27,974 bases of DNA from CAMDTE01 sp034679985 (GTDB taxonomy: Bacteria; Bacteroidota; Bacteroidia; Flavobacteriales; Schleiferiaceae): the NCBI GenBank assembly GCA_034679985.1, contig JAXITR010000027.1, positions 1-27,974 on the forward strand, written 5' to 3'. The notes beneath the pieces were generated by a model. It was not told the DNA's origin. It was given only the letters and a program-made list of their open reading frames with translations, and made no database searches. A program made the translations under genes and the position numbers. Positions 21,419 to 27,879 of this stretch are shown here, piece after piece. The first letter of the stretch is position 1. Every line of letters starts with the position of its first letter.

Positions 21419-22647
21419 AAACCGAGGGGCAAAGCACAGCTCAAGCCCTGCAACTCGCCTGGCACAAAGGATTGTTGGACCGCACAAACGACCCCGCCGC
21501 ACTTTTTGTGGATTGGGACGTACTGGACCACCGGTTGCATTGTTTGCGCCATGAATGGCAAAATTTTGAGCATGCGGTGGCCATTAAGTCCCAACCGCAT
21601 CCGGGCGTTTTGCGCTATTTGGTTCAACAGGGCTTTGGCCTGGAAGCTGCTTCGTTGGAAGAAGTAAAGCGGGGTCTGGAGGCCGGATGTGCGCCCCACA
21701 AAATCGTTTTTGATTCTCCCGTGAAAACGCGGGAAGAGTTGAACTGGTTGCAGCAGAACACCCCCGGTTTGTTGGTGAACGCCAATGCCCTGGAAGAATT
21801 GCCGCGGCACCCCCAAAAGCCCAACTACCGTTTGGGATTGCGCATCAATCCAGAAGTGCACACCGGGTCTCCTGCGATGTTTCACGTCAGTTCCAACGCC
21901 TCCAAATTTGGCGTTTCCATAACGCAACGTGCACAAATTTTAGACGCCTTGCGTACGTATCCGATTTCCGGGCTGCACCTCCACAGCGGTTCCCAAATTA
22001 CCGATTTACCCGCACAAATAAAGGCCATCCGCTTGGTTTTGGAATTGGGACAAGAAGCCAACGCAGAGCGCCAGAAATTGGGATTGGGGCTTTTGGACTG
22101 GATTGATATTGGCGGTGGTTTGCCGGCGTCGCCCTGGGACGGCATGCGCCGCTACGCCCACGAATTTTTTCAAAACACCACCCCGGAGGAACGGGCTCCG
22201 TTTGCATGGCATACAGAATTTGGCCAGTGGGTCCATGCCCACGCCGGCTGGACGGTCAGTCGGTTGGAATACGTATTGCCCCGCACGGAGGCTGCTTCTG
22301 TGGCCTACCTGCACGTGGGGGCGGACTTGTTCCTCCGCGACGCGTATACCGTTCCGCGTCCGTTCCCTTTGTTGGCCTTAAATGCCGACGGCACCCCCAA
22401 TACCAATACCCATTTGCAGCCCTACGACGTGGCCGGCCCCCTTTGCTTTGCAGGAGACTATCTAGCGCACAACGCCCCATTACCGGAACTCCACGAAGGC
22501 GATTGGTTGGTGGTTCAAGAAACCGGTGCCAACGCCTACGGTTTGTGGTCTCGCCACTGCAGCAGAACCGTTCCCGCCGTGTTGGGGCATCGGCCTTCCA
22601 CCGGCGAGGTTCAAAAACTGAGCGACCGGACGGAGATCAATTTCTAA
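21415..22647 (+). CDS. Fold-type III PLP decarboxylase, diaminopimelate-decarboxylase-like
   Basis: A 410-residue alanine-racemase-fold enzyme of the ornithine/diaminopimelate/arginine decarboxylase family. PLP would attach at Lys58 (AIKSQPHPGVL); family motifs follow: HLHSGSQ (188-194), DIGGGLP (231-237), EFGQ (268-271, where diaminopimelate decarboxylase has EPGR), the catalytic GPLCFAGD (341-348, Cys344 and Asp348), and GANAYG (371-376, Tyr375). The EPGR change and the unusual tail argue against ordinary lysA; a side role in polyamine, siderophore or amino-acid-derived product synthesis is possible, but the substrate is unknown. It overlaps the preceding PLP enzyme by 4 bases and is convergent with selD, 25 bases away. 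The short GCGCT/AGCGC hairpin in that gap (22652-22666) is weak. Confidence 0.82.
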   Translation: MKTEGQSTAQALQLAWHKGLLDRTNDPAALFVDWDVLDHRLHCLRHEWQNFEHAVAIKSQPHPGVLRYLVQQGFGLEAASLEEVKRGLEAGCAPHKIVFDSPVKTREELNWLQQNTPGLLVNANALEELPRHPQKPNYRLGLRINPEVHTGSPAMFHVSSNASKFGVSITQRAQILDALRTYPISGLHLHSGSQITDLPAQIKAIRLVLELGQEANAERQKLGLGLLDWIDIGGGLPASPWDGMRRYAHEFFQNTTPEERAPFAWHTEFGQWVHAHAGWTVSRLEYVLPRTEAASVAYLHVGADLFLRDAYTVPRPFPLLALNADGTPNTNTHLQPYDVAGPLCFAGDYLAHNAPLPELHEGDWLVVQETGANAYGLWSRHCSRTVPAVLGHRPSTGEVQKLSDRTEINF

Positions 22648-22672
22648 GCAAGTGCGCTCCAGCGCAACCGAG

Positions 22673-23764
22673 TTAACGAAGAATTTCGACGCGTTTTTGG
22701 TCCGGGGATGCTGCGCGCACGGTCCCAATTTTCACCCAAAGTTGGTTCGCATCCCGGGCGGCCTGCGCCACGGCGTCCTCTGCTTCCGGAGCAACGGCAG
22801 CCAGTAAACCGCCGCTGGTTTGCGGATCAAAGAGGAGCATCAACTCCGGCCCGGACAGGGTGGGGAAGTCGGCAGCGTTTGCGGTGAAATTGCGCGTGGT
22901 GTTCTGCGGCATGCAAAAAGCAGCAGCCAAGGCCGTCAATCGCTCCGCCGGCAAGGTGGGCAGGGAAGACCAGTCCAGTTCAGCACGGGTACCCTCGCTG
23001 GCGTTCAGCATTTCCAGCAAATGACCGCCCAAACCAAATCCGGTGACGTCCGTGAGGGCATGCACCCCGGGAAAGGTGCCCAAGACAGTCCCAAATCGAT
23101 TGGAGGTCTGTGCGGTGTGCAGCAACCACTCAAGGTCTTCCGGCGTTGCCAGCTCTTTTTTGATGGCGGAGGCCACCATGCCCGTTCCCAACGGCTTGGT
23201 GAGGTACAGGGAATCGCCCGGCAAGGCGCCGCCGTTTCTTTTTAGGTTTTTTAAATCCACCAAACCGGTAACGGCCAAACCAAATAGGGGCTCTGGATTG
23301 TCCACGCTGTGTCCGCCCCCCAAAGCAATTCCCGCCTCCGTACACACGTCTCGGCCACCGCGCAGCACCTCTGCCGCAAGAGCCGTGGGAAGAGCGTCCA
23401 CCGGCCAGCCCAAAACGGCCAAGGCCACGAGCGGTTTTCCGCCCATGGCGTACACGTCGGAAAGGGCGTTGGTTGCGGCGATTCGGCCAAATTGATAGGC
23501 GTCGTCCACCAGCGGGCCAAAGAAATCCGTGGTACACACCAGGCCGGTGCCGTTGCCCAAGTCCACTACTGCAGCGTCGTCCGCCTCACCGTGCCCCACC
23601 AGGAGGGATTGGGAGGCGCGCTTCAGGTCTTCGGTGTTGTTGGAAAACGACGCACCCAACACACTTTTTAGGGCGGAGGGAGCCATTTTGCACCCGCACC
23701 CAGAGCCCTTGCTGTACTGGGTCAGTCGGATGGATTCGGGCTCTTGGGACTGTATGGGATTCAC
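22673..23764 (-). CDS. selD: Selenide, water dikinase (selenophosphate synthetase)
   Basis: Makes monoselenophosphate, the selenium donor, from selenide and ATP. The 363-residue protein has the family start SIRLTQYSKGSGCGCKMAPSAL, with catalytic Cys23 and Lys26 (Cys17 and Lys20 in E. coli), metal- and ATP-binding Asp residues in DDAAVVD and CTTDFFGPLVDD, the glycine-rich GGGHSVDNPEP, and HALTDVTGFGLGGHLLEM typical of the AIRS-like fold. The active-site residue is Cys, not selenocysteine. It lies 25 bases after mnmH on the same strand, so the selenophosphate made here most directly feeds selenouridine synthesis. No selA, selB or selC was seen in the window. Confidence 0.95.
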   Translation of the reverse strand: MNPIQSQEPESIRLTQYSKGSGCGCKMAPSALKSVLGASFSNNTEDLKRASQSLLVGHGEADDAAVVDLGNGTGLVCTTDFFGPLVDDAYQFGRIAATNALSDVYAMGGKPLVALAVLGWPVDALPTALAAEVLRGGRDVCTEAGIALGGGHSVDNPEPLFGLAVTGLVDLKNLKRNGGALPGDSLYLTKPLGTGMVASAIKKELATPEDLEWLLHTAQTSNRFGTVLGTFPGVHALTDVTGFGLGGHLLEMLNASEGTRAELDWSSLPTLPAERLTALAAAFCMPQNTTRNFTANAADFPTLSGPELMLLFDPQTSGGLLAAVAPEAEDAVAQAARDANQLWVKIGTVRAASPDQKRVEILR

Positions 23765-23789
23765 GGTGGAAGGTTGAGAGGGGGTGGAG

Positions 23790-24770
23790 TTAAAATGCGG
23801 TCACGGCCTCCAATAGGGCCGATTGAGCTTGATCCGGCGTAAGACCGGTCAAATCCAATCGTTGCTGCACGGTGGTTTCCGTGCGTGCCATGCTGTGGGC
23901 ATAGGTTTTGTCGTAGTAGCGCAGTGCCAACGCAGCGGCCTCAGCCAGTTGACCTTCGTCAATTTTTTGGTGGGCAACCGGTACCCATTGGCCGCCAATT
24001 TTGCGCGCCAGTCGGGTAAAAGAGTTTTTCAATTGATCTGCGGGCGCTTCTCCGTAAATGCGGGCCAACAACTGTGCCCGTTCGTCGGCAGACCGAACCA
24101 ATTCCAAACGAGGTGCATGTTGAAGCTGCTTGAAAAAATGGGGCTGCAGCCAAACGCGCCCAATGGACTGGGATTCGTCCTCTACCCAAATGGGGCGGTT
24201 GGAGTCCAGGGTTGCCAATTCAGCAACCAGGGAATTTTCAAACTGTTCGCTCGTGGGTTGAGCCCCCAAACCAACGTGCCCAAAGGCGGAGCCGCGGTGG
24301 TTCGCCAATTGTTCCAAATCCAGTACCTGCAGTCCAGCGCCGGCAATCGTTGCCAAAGCCTCTGTTTTCCCAACGCCCGTGTGGCCCGTCAAAACGCGGT
24401 AGGGGCGGGGTCGTTCCAATTCTGCCAACACCCTGTTGCGGTAGGCTTTGTATCCACCCTCCCAACGGTTTACCCGATACCCGGCGGTCCCCAGCAGCCA
24501 AGCCACGGAGCCGCTGCGCATACCGCCGCGCCAGCAGTAAACACTTACTTCGCGCGCTGCGCCGCAATGCTCATCCACAAACGCCACCAGCGAATGCATT
24601 TTGGGCCCCACAAAGGACAACCCCAACCGCACGGCAGCATCTTGGCCTTGTTCGGCATAGCACAACCCCACCGCGTGGCGTTCGGCATCGTCGAACAAAG
24701 GAAGCGAAACCGCCTCCGGGGCGTGGCCCTGTTGGAATTCCGACGGAGAACGGACGTCGATCAAAAGCAT
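23790..24770 (-). CDS. mnmH: tRNA 2-selenouridine synthase
   Basis: MnmH (SelU, YbbB) replaces sulfur with selenium in the 2-thiouridine at the wobble position of tRNAs for Lys, Glu and Gln, by way of a geranylated intermediate. The 326-residue protein has an N-terminal rhodanese domain (1 to about 112; LLIDVRSPSEFQQGHAPEAV) with catalytic Cys79 in YCWRGGMRS, then a P-loop domain with GHTGVGKT (129-136) and a C-terminal helical region including QWVPVAHQKID. Length is slightly below the E. coli protein (364). It is the first gene of an mnmH-selD operon. Its ATG is 28 bases from that of the divergent lipoprotein gene, with a -7-like TACCTTCG only 3 bases before it. Confidence 0.95.
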   Translation of the reverse strand: MLLIDVRSPSEFQQGHAPEAVSLPLFDDAERHAVGLCYAEQGQDAAVRLGLSFVGPKMHSLVAFVDEHCGAAREVSVYCWRGGMRSGSVAWLLGTAGYRVNRWEGGYKAYRNRVLAELERPRPYRVLTGHTGVGKTEALATIAGAGLQVLDLEQLANHRGSAFGHVGLGAQPTSEQFENSLVAELATLDSNRPIWVEDESQSIGRVWLQPHFFKQLQHAPRLELVRSADERAQLLARIYGEAPADQLKNSFTRLARKIGGQWVPVAHQKIDEGQLAEAAALALRYYDKTYAHSMARTETTVQQRLDLTGLTPDQAQSALLEAVTAF

Positions 24771-24773
24771 GCC

Positions 24774-24781
24774 CGAAGGTA
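24774..24781 (-). promoter_or_regulatory. Candidate -7 box for mnmH-selD
   Basis: Minus strand TACCTTCG, one mismatch to TAnnTTTG, ends 3 bases before the mnmH ATG at 24770, implying a leaderless transcript. It is back to back with the opposing box at 24787-24794. Confidence 0.45.
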
Positions 24782-24786
24782 GTGCC

Positions 24787-24794
24787 TATATTTG
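24787..24794 (+). promoter_or_regulatory. -7 box for the coiled-coil lipoprotein gene
   Basis: TATATTTG, a full match to TAnnTTTG, ends 4 bases before the ATG at 24799. The next in-frame ATG (24805) would leave 10 bases, so either start is possible. Confidence 0.6.
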
Positions 24795-24798
24795 CCTT

Positions 24799-25299
24799 AT
24801 GGAAATGCACTTGGGCACCCTCAGGAATGGGGTTCGTTGGGCCGGCCTCTGCTCGCTGGCCTTCGTTTTGCTGGTGGGCTGCATTCCGCAGCAGCATCGT
24901 TTGGAAGATCAGACGCGGGCCCTTCGTTGGGAGCAAGATAGCCTTAACCTGGTTTCCCGCATTGGGGCCGTGTCCATTGAAGAAGGGCTGTTGAAAAATG
25001 CTTTGGTTCGATTGGATTCGACGGTTGGCACCTTGTCTAAAGAGCGAGATTCATTAGTTATTGCGGTACAGGATCAGTCTCGCAGGGCGGATACTTTGGC
25101 GGGCGTGGTGCAGCGTGAATCCGTTTTGCGGGATTTGCTCCGCATGGATTTGGCTGCCGCCCAGCAAGCCGAGCAACTGCAAAAGAAGCGTGCCGATTCC
25201 TTGGCAATTGAGGTTCAGTTTTTAACGGAAAAATTGAATGCCCGCCCAGTGCGCCCAGCACAACCGCGCCCTGCGGGAAGTGTTCGTCCTCCTCGGTAG
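24799..25299 (+). CDS. Small lipoprotein with coiled coil, function unknown
   Basis: A 166-residue predicted lipoprotein that I do not recognise. After a short basic start comes a hydrophobic stretch and a lipobox ending in Cys28 (VLLVGC). The mature part, about 33-150, is rich in Glu, Gln, Arg, Leu and Ala with repeated RxxSL/ERDSL-type heptads (KERDSLV, RRADTLA, KKRADSLA), which predicts a long coiled coil, and the tail is Pro/Arg-rich (RPVRPAQPRPAGSVRPPR). It could be a periplasmic spacer or a peptidoglycan- or envelope-associated protein. Monocistronic, divergent from mnmH and convergent with the C40 peptidase gene. The gap to the latter (25300-25394) shows no hairpin with a T-run. Confidence 0.75.
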   Translation: MEMHLGTLRNGVRWAGLCSLAFVLLVGCIPQQHRLEDQTRALRWEQDSLNLVSRIGAVSIEEGLLKNALVRLDSTVGTLSKERDSLVIAVQDQSRRADTLAGVVQRESVLRDLLRMDLAAAQQAEQLQKKRADSLAIEVQFLTEKLNARPVRPAQPRPAGSVRPPR

Positions 25300-25394
25300 C
25301 ACTTCATCCGCCGCGGTAGAGCATAGGTCTGCCGAGAGCGGGTTCACTTATGGTTTGGCACGAAACAATCAGATCAACCCAATCGATGCCCGCG

Positions 25395-26189
25395 TCAAAT
25401 GGGTAAGGATACTACGGACTTGATGAGTCGGAGCCGATGGGTGTGTTTCCGGAGTTCAAAATTGTAAATTCCGTGCTGGTCAATGCCGTCCAGTCGAACC
25501 TGGCCCGAACAATGAATGATTTGATCCGGACGAACCAAAATGCCCACATGGGTAATGCGCCCCTCTTCGTTGTCAAAAAAGGCCAAGTCGCCCGGCAGTG
25601 ACTCCTCCAAAAAGCTAAGTGTTTCTCCTTGAGTTGCTTGTTGAGACGCATCCCGCAACAAGGAAAAGCCAGACAATCGGTACACCATCTGGGTAAAACC
25701 GCTGCAGTCCAAACCAAAAAGTGAACGGCCGCCCCATTGGTAGGGTGCGTTCAAGAACATATAGGCTTGCAGCAACAATTCCTCACGGGACCGCGCAGGT
25801 TCCGCCAACCGGCCGTTGAAAAAATACGTTTGCGTTCCCAAGGTGACCCGTCCGCTGGCTGCATCGTACCCCGGCAAATAGCTACCTGCCAACAAAACGC
25901 GTGCTTTAGTGGCGCGCGATTCATGTTCCAACAGCTCAACGGTATCGCCAACCATAACGGGCTGAACGCTGCAGTATGCTTGGTACGCATCCTCTTCAAA
26001 TGGAAGCAATTGCACGCGCAACAACCAACCTTCGTAGCCGTCGTGCGCCAACCGAATCCGTATCCATTCGTCGTGCTGGTCCAACACCAAACAAGCCTCT
26101 CCAAAGAGCATTTGGTTCACCATTTCGGAACGGTGACTCGGTTCGCTCCGCATGGGAACGGCGCTCAAAGGACACAAGCCAAACTTCAT
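25395..26189 (-). CDS. C40 (NlpC/P60) cysteine peptidase with SH3-like domain
   Basis: A 264-residue putative cell-wall peptidase that would cut peptide bonds in peptidoglycan stems or recycled muropeptides. An SH3b-like domain occupies about 1-60 (VPMRSEPSHRSEMVNQMLFGE, then WIRIRLAHDGYEGWL), followed by a second strand-rich region (about 75-130) and the catalytic NlpC/P60 domain (about 135-245): Cys162 in GLDCSGF, His214 in THVGIL and His226 in IIHCSG. PGDLAFF (199-205) is also typical. No signal peptide is visible, as in cytoplasmic YkfC-like relatives that cleave recycled peptides. It lies 33 bases downstream of the thiolase gene on the same strand and may be co-transcribed with it. Confidence 0.9.
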   Translation of the reverse strand: MKFGLCPLSAVPMRSEPSHRSEMVNQMLFGEACLVLDQHDEWIRIRLAHDGYEGWLLRVQLLPFEEDAYQAYCSVQPVMVGDTVELLEHESRATKARVLLAGSYLPGYDAASGRVTLGTQTYFFNGRLAEPARSREELLLQAYMFLNAPYQWGGRSLFGLDCSGFTQMVYRLSGFSLLRDASQQATQGETLSFLEESLPGDLAFFDNEEGRITHVGILVRPDQIIHCSGQVRLDGIDQHGIYNFELRKHTHRLRLIKSVVSLPI

Positions 26190-26222
26190 GCAGTGGATTG
26201 GGTTAGTAGACGTTAGGCTAAA

Positions 26223-27404
26223 TTACGCCATCCGCTCCAACACGAGAGCGGAAGCACCACCACCGCCGTTGCAAATACCGGCGGCACCATAACGCGCTCC
26301 TTTTTGCTCCAAAACATTGATCAACGTTACCAAAATTCGTGCACCACTCGCACCCAGGGGATGACCCAAAGAAACCGCGCCGCCGTTGACGTTGCACCGG
26401 TCTGCAGCAATGCCCATGAGGTCCCGGTTGACCAAACCCACTACGGAAAAGGCCTCGTTGAGTTCGTAGTATTCAATATCTGCCATGCTCAATCCAGCCT
26501 TTGCTACGGCCTTGGGCACCGCCAAAGCTGGTGCCGTGGTAAACCATTCCGGCTCGTGTGCGGCATCTGCATAGCCGCGAATTACGGCCAATGGTTTAAT
26601 GCCCAATTCATTGGCCTTTTCACGGCTCATCAACACCAGAGCTGCCGCCCCGTCGTTGAGGGTGGAAGCATTCGCGGCCGTTACGGTTCCGTCCTTCTGA
26701 AACACTGGGCGCAGACTTGGGATTTTTGAAAAGTCCACCTGCGTGTATTCCTCATCGCGGTCCACCACCACTTCGTTTCCTTTGCGGTCTTTTACCACCA
26801 CCGGAACCACTTCCGCGGCAAATCGACCACCGTTCCAAGCCGCTGCGCTGCGTTCGTAGCTCTCAATGGCAAAGGCATCCTGCTGTTCGCGGGTATACTT
26901 TTTTTCCGACGCGCACAGATCGGCGCAAACGCCCATGTGGTTTTGGTCGTACACGTTGGTTAAGCCGTCTTTGACCAAACCGTCGATTAAGGTCAAGTTG
27001 CCCAATTTCACTCCGGTCCGACCGGTCCCCAAATAATGCGGTACTTGGGACATGTTTTCCATGCCGCCAGCTACCACAATTTCAGCGTTGCCGGACGCAA
27101 TTGCCTGCGCTCCAAGCATAACCGCTTTCATGCCTGAGGCGCAAACCTTGTTGACGGTAGTGCTGGGGGTGTTGTTGCCCAAGCCTGCGCCCAACGCCGC
27201 CTGCCGTGCCGGTGCCTGGCCCAAATTGGCCTGCAGCACACAGCCCATCAACACTTCGTCAATGGATTGGGGGTCTACTCCAGCGCGCTCCACCGCAGCG
27301 CGAATGGCCACAGCGCCCAATTGGGTTGCAGAAACGGTGGACAAGGAGCCTCCAAAACTTCCCATGGGGGTGCGGACGGCAGAAACGACAACAACTTCTT
27401 TCAT
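26223..27404 (-). CDS. Acetyl-CoA C-acetyltransferase (thiolase)
   Basis: A 393-residue thiolase that condenses two acetyl-CoA to acetoacetyl-CoA or runs the reverse, degradative step. The catalytic residues are at the positions seen in the biosynthetic enzyme: nucleophile Cys88 (NKVCASGMKA), His348 (GGAVSLGHPLGASGAR) and Cys378 (GICNGGGGASA). ELNEAFSVV is also conserved. The length and the VCASGMKA motif favour the short-chain acetyl-CoA type over long-chain FadA. No other fatty-acid or ketone-body genes are near, so the direction of use cannot be judged. The upstream minus-strand region has TACCTTCG at 27442-27449, 37 bases before the ATG. Confidence 0.95.
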   Translation of the reverse strand: MKEVVVVSAVRTPMGSFGGSLSTVSATQLGAVAIRAAVERAGVDPQSIDEVLMGCVLQANLGQAPARQAALGAGLGNNTPSTTVNKVCASGMKAVMLGAQAIASGNAEIVVAGGMENMSQVPHYLGTGRTGVKLGNLTLIDGLVKDGLTNVYDQNHMGVCADLCASEKKYTREQQDAFAIESYERSAAAWNGGRFAAEVVPVVVKDRKGNEVVVDRDEEYTQVDFSKIPSLRPVFQKDGTVTAANASTLNDGAAALVLMSREKANELGIKPLAVIRGYADAAHEPEWFTTAPALAVPKAVAKAGLSMADIEYYELNEAFSVVGLVNRDLMGIAADRCNVNGGAVSLGHPLGASGARILVTLINVLEQKGARYGAAGICNGGGGASALVLERMA

Positions 27405-27441
27405 GATAGTAAGCGCTTTATGATTTCGATAAGGGTTGGTG

Positions 27442-27449
27442 CGAAGGTA
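27442..27449 (-). promoter_or_regulatory. Candidate -7 box for the thiolase gene
   Basis: Minus strand TACCTTCG followed by CACC; one mismatch to TAnnTTTG. It gives a leader of about 33 bases. Confidence 0.4.
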
Positions 27450-27486
27450 CGACGCGTGTGGAATTTCTTAATTGCCGAAATCGGTG

Positions 27487-27494
27487 TATATTTG
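27487..27494 (+). promoter_or_regulatory. -7 box for tRNA-Ser
   Basis: TATATTTG followed by CAC is a full TAnnTTTG match, 62 bases upstream of the first base of the tRNA, so the primary transcript would carry a 5' leader of about 58 bases for RNase P to remove. Confidence 0.55.
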
Positions 27495-27556
27495 CACTCC
27501 CGTAAGGATTTTCGTGATTTTTACAGGGCTCCGAATCAAGCCGTTCGGTAGTATAA

Positions 27557-27646
27557 GGTGAGGTGGGTGAGAGGCTGAAACCACCAGTTTGCTAAACTGA
27601 CGTACGCGCAAGTGTACCGCGGGTTCGAATCCCGCCCTCACCGCCA
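27557..27646 (+). tRNA. tRNA-Ser (anticodon GCT)
   Basis: Acceptor GGTGAGG (27557-27563) pairs fully with CCTCACC (27636-27642), followed by discriminator G27643 and an encoded CCA. The anticodon loop TTGCTAA holds GCT, reading AGC and AGT serine codons. A long variable arm (GTACGCGCAAGTGTAC region) marks it as class II, as expected for serine, and the T-arm GCGGG-TTCGAAT-CCCGC is standard. Four of five anticodon-stem pairs form; the outermost is C/A. A terminator follows at 27665. Confidence 0.97.
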
Positions 27647-27664
27647 ACGCGGATAATGCGCACT

Positions 27665-27693
27665 AAAACCAGCCCTCGGGCTGGTTTTTTTTT
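27665..27693 (+). terminator. Intrinsic terminator after tRNA-Ser
   Basis: AACCAGCCC (27667-27675) pairs with GGGCTGGTT (27678-27686) around a TC loop and the stem runs into nine T (27685-27693), with matching A residues on the upstream side. A classic intrinsic terminator 20 bases after the tRNA CCA. Confidence 0.92.
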
Positions 27694-27712
27694 GGCGCAT
27701 GTCCGCCGAGTC

Positions 27713-27843
27713 AAACCTTTGGTTTAGCGAGGTTGGGCATGCACCAAAATCCCCGACGTGGAACACGGCGGGGAAGTGCGCAGGATCCGCGCTGAAGCTC
27801 CCCTTCCACGGGATCAGCGAAGCTAATCCCGCCCTCACTCCCA
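27713..27843. repeat. Folded palindromic element with tRNA-tail-like end
   Basis: Part of the 328-base gene-free stretch 27647-27974. It is almost wholly self-complementary: a small hairpin 27713-27725; AGCGAGG (27726-27732) against CCTCACT (27833-27839) as an outer stem with one mismatch; CGTGGAA (27757-27763) with TTCCACG (27804-27810); GGGGA (27770-27774) with TCCCC (27799-27803); AGTGCG (27775-27780) with CGCGCT (27788-27793); and GGGATCAGC-GAA-GCTAATCCC (27810-27830). An alternative hairpin forms at 27751-27773. Bases 27825-27838 repeat 14 bases of the tRNA 3' end exactly, and CCA follows at 27841-27843. No convincing open reading frame. It could be a palindromic repeat, a small RNA or a decayed tRNA-targeted insertion. 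Confidence 0.5.
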
Positions 27844-27852
27844 GTACCAAAG

Positions 27853-27879
27853 AAAAAACCCGGTCGTGTCCGACCGGGG
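27853..27879 (-). terminator. Intrinsic terminator for an unseen minus-strand transcript
   Basis: On the minus strand an 8-pair stem (CCCGGTCG against CGACCGGG, loop of 4) is followed by six T (27858-27853). It must end a transcript entering from beyond the right edge of the window. Between it and the edge (27880-27974) I see no reading frame I would call a gene; AAGTGCG near 27898 pairs with CGCACTT near 27949, so this part is also folded and may be the end of an RNA gene or a 3' untranslated region. Confidence 0.75.

Noticed and set aside
22652..22666. Hairpin between the decarboxylase and selD as a terminator.
   Set aside because: Only six pairs with a two-base loop and no T-run on either strand.
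25305..25360. A stretch resembling half a tRNA (GGTAGAGCATAGGTCTGC, then GGGTTC).
   Set aside because: No acceptor stem, no matching D-stem or T-stem partner can be found on either side; probably chance resemblance.
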